Below, one piece after another: positions 58,687-64,000 of a stretch of DNA of 64,000 bases. A program made the translations under genes and the position numbers. The stretch is taken from NCBI GenBank assembly GCA_019359315.1, contig JAHHHO010000004.1, forward strand, positions 62,001 through 126,000, written 5' to 3'. The notes beneath the pieces were generated by a model. The model did not search any database. It had not been told where the DNA came from and was given only the letters and a program-made list of their open reading frames with translations. The stretch comes from Myxacorys californica WJT36-NPBG1 (GTDB lineage: Bacteria > Cyanobacteriota > Cyanobacteriia > Leptolyngbyales > Leptolyngbyaceae). Every line of letters starts with the position of its first letter. Position 1 is the first letter of the stretch.

Positions 58687-58890
58687 TCACGTGTTTCCGT
58701 TACACGCAATTCAGCAATATTGTAACTTGAGTTCCTGATTTGATCGCCGATGTGGTGAACTTCGGATATACTGCTACAAATTTTGACCATTGGCTGTCTC
58801 AACGTGCGTTAAAACCTACACTGAAGTTGAGACCTACAATTGCTGATGGAGCTAGCTCTCTCTATAAGTCCCCCATCCCGATCGCGCACC

Positions 58891-59556
58891 ATGAAAAGAA
58901 TTAATTCGACCGTTGCCCTCACATTTGTTTTGTTAGCTCTAATGTTTGGTGCAGGCATTGTGAGTTCTGCCTGGGGTTTTGCGATCGGGCGAGAAGCACT
59001 CAAAGGAATCACGCAACCCGATTCTCGCCCCACTAACAAAGTCAATCGCAAAAATCCGAATGGGCGCGAACAGTTAACCTTTCTCAAAGAAGACGATATT
59101 CTGGCAACGGTGAAGTCGCGCATTGGAGGTACGAGTAAACCCCCGGCAAGTCCAAGTCCGAGCAGCAGTCCGCAGAGTAAGACTGAAACCTCAAAAAATA
59201 ATCAAGTTGCCGCCACCCTTCCCCTATTGGCGCGCGATAAAGATGTGGCGTTAGAAATTACTGGCATCCAACAGCAGAAGGATTCTGTCACGTTAGATGT
59301 CGCCATGAAGAACGACAGTAACCAGGCTATAAGGTTTCTCTACAGCGCATTAAACGTAACAGACGATCGCGGTCGCGCTATTACAGTCGATACAACAGGA
59401 CTGCCAAGCGAGATGCCTGCCAAGAGCGATCGCTACACTGGTACAGTGAATATCTCGGCTGCCCTACTTGCCAACGCTCAAAAACTGTCACTTCAGTTGA
59501 CAGACTATCCGGATCAAAAGCTTCAACTCAAGCTGTCAGAAATTCCGGTGCGCTAA
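58891..59556 (+). CDS. membrane-anchored protein of unknown function
   Basis: A 221-residue protein from ATG 58891 with an N-terminal hydrophobic segment (TVALTFVLLALMFGAGIVSS), a basic then Ser/Pro-rich linker and a C-terminal beta-rich domain (VALEITGIQQQKDSVTLDVA ... LPSEMPAKSDRYTGTVNISA). It may be extracytoplasmic. I do not recognise it. Confidence 0.7.
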   Translation: MKRINSTVALTFVLLALMFGAGIVSSAWGFAIGREALKGITQPDSRPTNKVNRKNPNGREQLTFLKEDDILATVKSRIGGTSKPPASPSPSSSPQSKTETSKNNQVAATLPLLARDKDVALEITGIQQQKDSVTLDVAMKNDSNQAIRFLYSALNVTDDRGRAITVDTTGLPSEMPAKSDRYTGTVNISAALLANAQKLSLQLTDYPDQKLQLKLSEIPVR

Positions 59557-59610
59557 GAGCAGGAACACCCGATCTTGTGCCCCCTTCTTGACTGAGTTTT
59601 CAGTTTCAGC

Positions 59611-61023
59611 ATGTTTGCCCACGTTGCCGCTCCCTTAGAAGCGCCACTTCAGCATCTCAACCTTGCAGAAGCGCTGCTGCGAATTTTGTCTGTGCTGCTG
59701 TTGATTGCAATCAACGCCTTTTTTGTGACCGCTGAATTTTCGATTGTCTCGGTGCGGCGATCGCGGATCAATCAATTAGTCGATGCGGGAGATGTGCAGG
59801 CAAGAACGGTTCAGGACTTGCAGCGGAGTATCGATCGATTGCTGTCTACTACTCAATTGGGCATTACGCTCTCTAGTCTGGCACTCGGCTGGATCGGCGA
59901 AACCACGATGGCGGTACTCGTTAGCAGTTGGATTGCAGACCTGCCACTTTCAGACAGCTTCGTGCAGCCTGCGGCTCATTCGTTGGCAATTCCGGTTGCC
60001 TTTCTCGTGATTGCTTATCTTCAGATTGTGCTAGGAGAACTGTGCCCCAAATCGCTGGCGCTTCTGTACTCTGAAGAGATTGCTCGATTCTTAGGACCGC
60101 TCAGTTTAGCGATCGCCCGCATTTTCAATCCGTTTATCTGGATTCTTAATCAGTCTACTCGGCTGCTTCTCAGACTTTTGGGTGTGCAGTACACCGGGCA
60201 AGGCTGGTATAACCAAGTCACGCCGGAAGAACTGCAGTTGATTATCGCCACCTCGACCGAATCGAGTGGACTCGAAGAAGAAGAGCGAGAACTGCTCAGC
60301 AATGTGTTCGAGTTTGCGGATGTAGCGGTGACAGAAGTGATGGTGCAGCGTCCCAATATGACGACGCTTCCTGTCGATGCCACCGTTCGCAATCTCCTCG
60401 AAGAAGTCGCCCATTCAGGTCATTCTCGCTTTCCCGTGATCGAGGAGTCTGTGGATGATATTTGCGGTTTAATTCACTTCAAGGAACTGGCAGAACCGCT
60501 CGTACAAGGGACGTTAACCCTCGAAAGCCCAATCCAACCCTGGATTCACCCAGCACAATTTGTGCCAGAGTACACGCCTTTGGGAGAGTTGCTGTCATTG
60601 ATGCAGAAATCGCGTCATCACATGGTACTGGTGGTTGATGAGTTTGGCTCCACGGCAGGTTTAGTCACCATTCAAGATCTCATTACTCAAATCATTGGAG
60701 AAACGCCAGAAGCGCAGGAAGGCGAAGAGTTACCCATCCAGCGAATTGATGAAAATACCTTTTTGGTACAGGCTCAAGTCCACTTAGAAGAAGTGAACGA
60801 AGATCTTGATCTCGATTTCCCATTAACTGATGAGTACCAGACGCTAGGCGGCTTTCTACTCTACCAATGGCAGAAAATTCCGACTCACGGTGAGACGCTC
60901 CAGTACGGTAATTATGAGTTCACCGTGATTTCAGCCGAAGGACCGAGACTGCATCAAATCCGAATTCGGCGGCTCGAAACGCCCGCCGAATTATTAAATG
61001 GAGGCAAGTCACCTTTAACCTAG
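59611..61023 (+). CDS. CNNM/HlyC-CorC family transporter-associated protein
   Basis: A 470-residue integral membrane protein. Order: DUF21 membrane domain (about 20-195), two CBS domains (about 240-350, seen in NMTTLPVDATVRNLLEEVAH and GSTAGLVTIQDLITQI), then the CorC_HlyC cytoplasmic domain (about 385-465, with LGGFLLYQWQKIPTHGE). Relatives export or sense magnesium or cobalt. The ion specificity here is not known. Confidence 0.92.
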   Translation: MFAHVAAPLEAPLQHLNLAEALLRILSVLLLIAINAFFVTAEFSIVSVRRSRINQLVDAGDVQARTVQDLQRSIDRLLSTTQLGITLSSLALGWIGETTMAVLVSSWIADLPLSDSFVQPAAHSLAIPVAFLVIAYLQIVLGELCPKSLALLYSEEIARFLGPLSLAIARIFNPFIWILNQSTRLLLRLLGVQYTGQGWYNQVTPEELQLIIATSTESSGLEEEERELLSNVFEFADVAVTEVMVQRPNMTTLPVDATVRNLLEEVAHSGHSRFPVIEESVDDICGLIHFKELAEPLVQGTLTLESPIQPWIHPAQFVPEYTPLGELLSLMQKSRHHMVLVVDEFGSTAGLVTIQDLITQIIGETPEAQEGEELPIQRIDENTFLVQAQVHLEEVNEDLDLDFPLTDEYQTLGGFLLYQWQKIPTHGETLQYGNYEFTVISAEGPRLHQIRIRRLETPAELLNGGKSPLT

Positions 61024-61062
61024 CTTAGTATCCCTTGGCTCGGTATCCCTTGCAAATCAGCC

Positions 61063-61584
61063 TTACCCTGGGTTAACACGCATTAACGGCTGCCCAAATT
61101 CTACGGGATCGCCGTTTTGAACTAGAATTTCCACGACCTCGCCCGACACTTCTGACTCGAGTTCATTCATCAGCTTCATTGCTTCGACGATGCACACTGT
61201 TTGACCTAAGCGGATGCGATCGCCCACTTGCACAAACGGCGGCTCATCAGGCCCTGGCGAACGGTAGAACGTGCCCACCATTGGAGAGGTCACTTCTGCC
61301 AAGCGTCGCTCGTGAGGCGGCGCAAAGGGGGGAGGCTCCATCAGTCTTGGCGCATCTGGAGGCGGCGGTGCCATGGCAGGAGCCGGGTTGAGGTTGACCG
61401 GTGAAGGCACGGTTCCGTTCAGATCCCGTATGGCGCTGCTCGCTTCATGAGCAGCGCCCCGACGCACCGTTAATTCAAAATCGCTGCTCTTTAGAGTCAA
61501 CTCCGAAATATCTGTTTGATTGAGGTCAGCCAATAATTCACGGAGTTCTTTCAAATCCAGTGGCACAGTCTCTATACTCCTCAC
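61063..61584 (-). CDS. accB: biotin carboxyl carrier protein of acetyl-CoA carboxylase
   Basis: The biotin-carrying subunit for malonyl-CoA synthesis. The biotinyl lysine is Lys137 in VEAMKLMNELESE. A Pro/Ala-rich linker (PAPAMAPPPPDAPRL) separates the N-terminal region from the lipoyl-like domain. GTG 61566 (MPLDLKELREL) is an alternative start matching relatives. It follows efp by 47 bases, so the two probably form an operon. Confidence 0.97.
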   Translation of the reverse strand: MRSIETVPLDLKELRELLADLNQTDISELTLKSSDFELTVRRGAAHEASSAIRDLNGTVPSPVNLNPAPAMAPPPPDAPRLMEPPPFAPPHERRLAEVTSPMVGTFYRSPGPDEPPFVQVGDRIRLGQTVCIVEAMKLMNELESEVSGEVVEILVQNGDPVEFGQPLMRVNPG

Positions 61585-61631
61585 GATATATCAGGGGTGA
61601 TAACGTCTATCTACCCTCCGCTGTTTATCCT

Positions 61632-62195
61632 CTAGCTATTCTCTCGTCCCAGATACGTGTCGCTGCGGGTATCAACTTTAATCTTCTCACCTACCGAGAT
61701 AAAAAGTGGAACCATGACCTGTGCCCCCGTTTCTACGATCGCGGGTTTTGTTCCGCCCGTTGCCGTATCGCCTTTTACGCCCGGATCGGCTTGGGTCACT
61801 TCGAGAACGACCGAGTTTGGAAGTTCAACTTCCATCACCTGTTCGCCCCATTTGACGACGTTGACCTCCATGCCTTCTTTGAGATATTTGACGCGATCGC
61901 CGATTTGCGATGCATTCAGCCGACCTTCCTCATAGCTTTCCATGTCCATGAAGACGTAATCATCACCTTCTTTGTAGGTGTGCTGCATCGTACTCTTCTC
62001 TAAATTGGCTTGAGGCACAGTTTCCCCAGCCCGAAACGTTCGTTCAACAACGCTGCCCGACTGCACGTTCTTCAGCTTAGTGCGGACAAACGCCGATCCC
62101 TTACCTGGTTTTACGTGTAAAAATTCGACGACCCGCCAAACCGCTCCATCTAATTCAATGCTGACGCCGGGTCGAAAATCGTTACTAGAGATCAT
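61632..62195 (-). CDS. efp: elongation factor P
   Basis: EF-P rescues ribosomes stalled at consecutive prolines. The start at 62195 ([20 protein letters not shown]) gives the standard 187 residues; upstream extension lacks conservation. The KOW domain tip [11 protein letters not shown] carries the modifiable residue. AccB has a PPPP run in its linker, so it may depend on EF-P. The gene precedes accB. Confidence 0.98.
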   Translation of the reverse strand: MISSNDFRPGVSIELDGAVWRVVEFLHVKPGKGSAFVRTKLKNVQSGSVVERTFRAGETVPQANLEKSTMQHTYKEGDDYVFMDMESYEEGRLNASQIGDRVKYLKEGMEVNVVKWGEQVMEVELPNSVVLEVTQADPGVKGDTATGGTKPAIVETGAQVMVPLFISVGEKIKVDTRSDTYLGRENS

Positions 62196-62510
62196 GAGTC
62201 TGTAATTGTGGGGGAGGACATTCGGCACTTTATTTTACCGCTCTGTGGCTGCTTTTAAATAGGGATGGGGGATGAGGGCAAAGAGTGGAATAAGCCCGCG
62301 ATCGCAAACTTCTGATTTTTACTTGTTCAACTTCATCTCTTCTCATTCCTCTTGGCTACAAAGCGTTGCCGAAGGTGTCCCTCATCTCTATCCTCTCTTC
62401 CCCCTTACATGGCACAATCGAAGCGGGGTTGTTACGCACCGTTTAAGAGCAATGTTATGTGGAATACTGCAAGCCTTTGGAACTTGGGTTTAGCGCTCCG
62501 AAGGAGCTTG

Positions 62511-63626
62511 ATGAAGCCAATCGTTCAGCGATGGTTTGGAAGTCTCAAGCCGCGTGTGTTGGCGTTAGCGCTGGCTTGGAGTGTGACCAGTTGGACGGTG
62601 ATTGGGGAAACGCTTCCCGCGCAGGCCTTGCCGCAAGGAAACGCGATTAAAGATCCCAAAGCGCTATTGCGAAATGCCTTACCCATCGACAACCCTGAAG
62701 TGCGTAAGCTGCAAACTAGTCTTGAAGATATTTCGACCCAGCTGCGGGCAAATCGTCGCTGGGGCGCAGTCACCTCAGATATTAAAACCGCCTCACGGGT
62801 GTTGAATGACCGGTCAACAAAAGTTTTAGCCAGCATTCCAGACAGTCAAAAGGCGGAAGCTGAACAGATTATTGAGCAGCTAAAAGCCAGCGTTACCGAG
62901 CTTCAGACAGCAACGGACGGGAAAGACAAAGAGAAAATCTTGATCACTCGGAGCCAGATGCTCGATCGCGTTAGCGACCTAGAAGCCATGATGGTAAAAG
63001 ACTTTCCGTTTGAAGTTCCCCAAGAGTACAGCAATCTTCCTCAACTCAAGGGGCGCGCTACGGTTGCTGCCAAAACGTCCAAAGGAGATATGACGATCGT
63101 ACTTGATGGCTTTAGCGCTCCGGTCACCGCCGGAAACTTTGTCGATTTAGTCCAACGAGGATTCTACGATGGCTTAGAGTTCACTCGTGCAGAAGATTCG
63201 TATGTCCTGCAAATTGGTGACCCACCCGGACCTGAGATTGGATTTGTTGATCCGAAGACGAAGAAATATCGCGCCGTTCCGATGGAGATTCTTGTCAAAG
63301 GAGAGAAAGAACCCGTCTATGGAACAACATTGGAAGACGCGGGACGCTATCTCGATCAGCCCGTTCTGCCATTTTCGGCTTACGGTGCGTTAGCGCTAGC
63401 GGCTCCTGCCGATAACCCAAATGGGGGTTCGTCTCAGTTCTTCTTCTTTCTATTCGAGCCTGAACTTACTCCGGCAGGCGCAAATTTACTAGACGGACGG
63501 TATTCAATCTTTGGCTTTGTGACGGAAGGTGCAGAGGTTTTGGGCCAGTTGAAAGCGGGAGACAAAATTGAGTCGATGAAAGTTGTAGAGGGTCTAGAAA
63601 ATTTGGTAGAGCCAAGTGTAGCTTAA
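62511..63626 (+). CDS. peptidylprolyl isomerase, cyclophilin type (TLP38-like)
   Basis: An exported or thylakoid-lumen cyclophilin, similar to plant TLP38. The ATG at 62511 has AAGGAG close upstream; the long upstream frame is not conserved. Signal peptide to about residue 40 (PRVLALALAWSVTSWTVIGE), a helical PSII-Q-like part, then the isomerase domain (LDGFSAPVTAGNFVDLVQRG to FGFVTEGAEVLGQLK). Catalysis is uncertain because the classical FHR motif is replaced by EFTRAEDSY. Confidence 0.9.
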   Translation: MKPIVQRWFGSLKPRVLALALAWSVTSWTVIGETLPAQALPQGNAIKDPKALLRNALPIDNPEVRKLQTSLEDISTQLRANRRWGAVTSDIKTASRVLNDRSTKVLASIPDSQKAEAEQIIEQLKASVTELQTATDGKDKEKILITRSQMLDRVSDLEAMMVKDFPFEVPQEYSNLPQLKGRATVAAKTSKGDMTIVLDGFSAPVTAGNFVDLVQRGFYDGLEFTRAEDSYVLQIGDPPGPEIGFVDPKTKKYRAVPMEILVKGEKEPVYGTTLEDAGRYLDQPVLPFSAYGALALAAPADNPNGGSSQFFFFLFEPELTPAGANLLDGRYSIFGFVTEGAEVLGQLKAGDKIESMKVVEGLENLVEPSVA

Positions 63627-63650
63627 CTGAAGAAGACAAGCTGATTTTAT

Positions 63651-63701
63651 AGAGACGTGACCGGTTCCTGCGGAGTTGCGCAAGGCGCTAATCGCGTCTC
63701 T
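63651..63701. repeat. second, imperfect copy of the REP-like element
   Basis: AGAGACG at 63651-63657 pairs with CGTCTCT at 63695-63701, and AATCGCGTCTCT at 63690-63701 matches the palindrome in the RAYT gene. The middle is diverged. TTTTTT follows, so it may also act as a terminator before thiL. Confidence 0.6.
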
Positions 63702-63720
63702 TCTTTTTTGAGGAAACCCG

Positions 63721-64000
63721 ATGGAACTGCGAGTTCAAGATGTTGGCGAACAAGGACTTCTAAAGCGAGTGCAAGCATTTTGTCCGAGTGCAATCGTCGG
63801 TGATGACGCTGCCGTTCTCCCCACTGAACCCGGCAAATCTCTCGTTGTTACCTCCGATGTGTTGGTCGATGGCGTACATTTTAGCGATCGCACGACTCCT
63901 CCAGAATCGGCAGGCTGGAGAGCCGCCGCCGCTAATTTATCTGATCTTGCCGCGATGGGCGCTTCGCCATCGGGGATCACTGTAGGATTAGGACTCCCAG
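63721..64000 (+). CDS. thiL: thiamine-monophosphate kinase, cut by the window end
   Basis: The first 93 residues are visible, from ATG 63721 with GAGGAAA upstream. MELRVQDVGEQGLLKRVQAF, then SAIVGDDAAVL and VTSDVLVDGVHF carry the metal- and ATP-binding aspartates, and AAANLSDLAAMGASP is the family motif. ThiL phosphorylates thiamine monophosphate. The rest lies beyond the window. Confidence 0.95.
   Translation, partial: MELRVQDVGEQGLLKRVQAFCPSAIVGDDAAVLPTEPGKSLVVTSDVLVDGVHFSDRTTPPESAGWRAAAANLSDLAAMGASPSGITVGLGLP

Overview
The window is a stretch of cyanobacterial chromosome. GCGATCGC (the HIP1 palindrome) recurs in genes and gaps throughout. Several genes are cyanobacterial markers: phycocyanobilin:ferredoxin oxidoreductase (pcyA), the cyanophycin pair cphA/cphB, an SLH-domain OprB-type porin, the sterol desaturase/short-chain dehydrogenase fusion, and the small families DUF1517, DUF4330 and DUF3352. 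Gene organisation and the style of repeats suggest a Leptolyngbya-like or Oscillatoria-like filamentous species, but that placement is inference. Coding density is high, genes are mostly single or in short operons on both strands, and there is no rRNA operon, CRISPR array or intact prophage.

Layout. 0-8.3 kb: alpha/beta hydrolase, urease alpha subunit (ureC), class 3 lipase, a decayed patch, the desaturase/SDR fusion, and dnaX. 8.3-9.2 kb: a graveyard of transposase remnants (IS1-like and IS6-like) around another gene fragment. 9.2-16 kb: porin, a small membrane ORF, then a minus-strand operon DUF4331 - TPR - NicO metal transporter whose leader carries terminator-like hairpins and a 16-codon ORF. 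16-25 kb: secretin, SLH protein, exported protein, ROK kinase, pyrG, FHA protein. 25.3-25.5 kb: a 243-bp non-autonomous element with 18-bp terminal repeats and a 9-bp target duplication. 25.8-34.4 kb: amidase, TPR plus sigma-like pair, VOC protein, serine hydrolase, NlpC/P60 endopeptidase, Uma2 nuclease, GT2 glycosyltransferase. 34.5-38.2 kb is the most accessory part: a RAYT-type transposase with a REP-like palindrome inside its gene, a NACHT NTPase broken by an in-frame amber codon, a divergent 54-residue membrane ORF, and a 21-bp tandem repeat array. 38.2-64 kb is mostly housekeeping: pcyA, two Ser/Thr kinases, tatA, cphA/cphB, trmD, ispF, M48 protease, gnd, hrcA, pyrE, a tRNA with anticodon CAT, a CNNM/CorC transporter, accB, efp, a cyclophilin, and the start of thiL.

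How the genes fit together. ureC needs nickel and the window also encodes a histidine-rich NicO-type Ni/Co transporter about 9 kb away, so the DUF4331-TPR-NicO operon may be a metal-supply module; this is inference. cphA and cphB form the storage and mobilisation pair for cyanophycin. The amidase, NlpC/P60 enzyme, serine hydrolase, SLH proteins, secretin and porin make the region rich in envelope functions.

The best candidates for something undescribed are the NACHT locus with its amber codon, divergent membrane ORF and nearby repeat array; the DUF4331-TPR-NicO operon with its possible attenuator; and the REP palindrome embedded in the RAYT gene.
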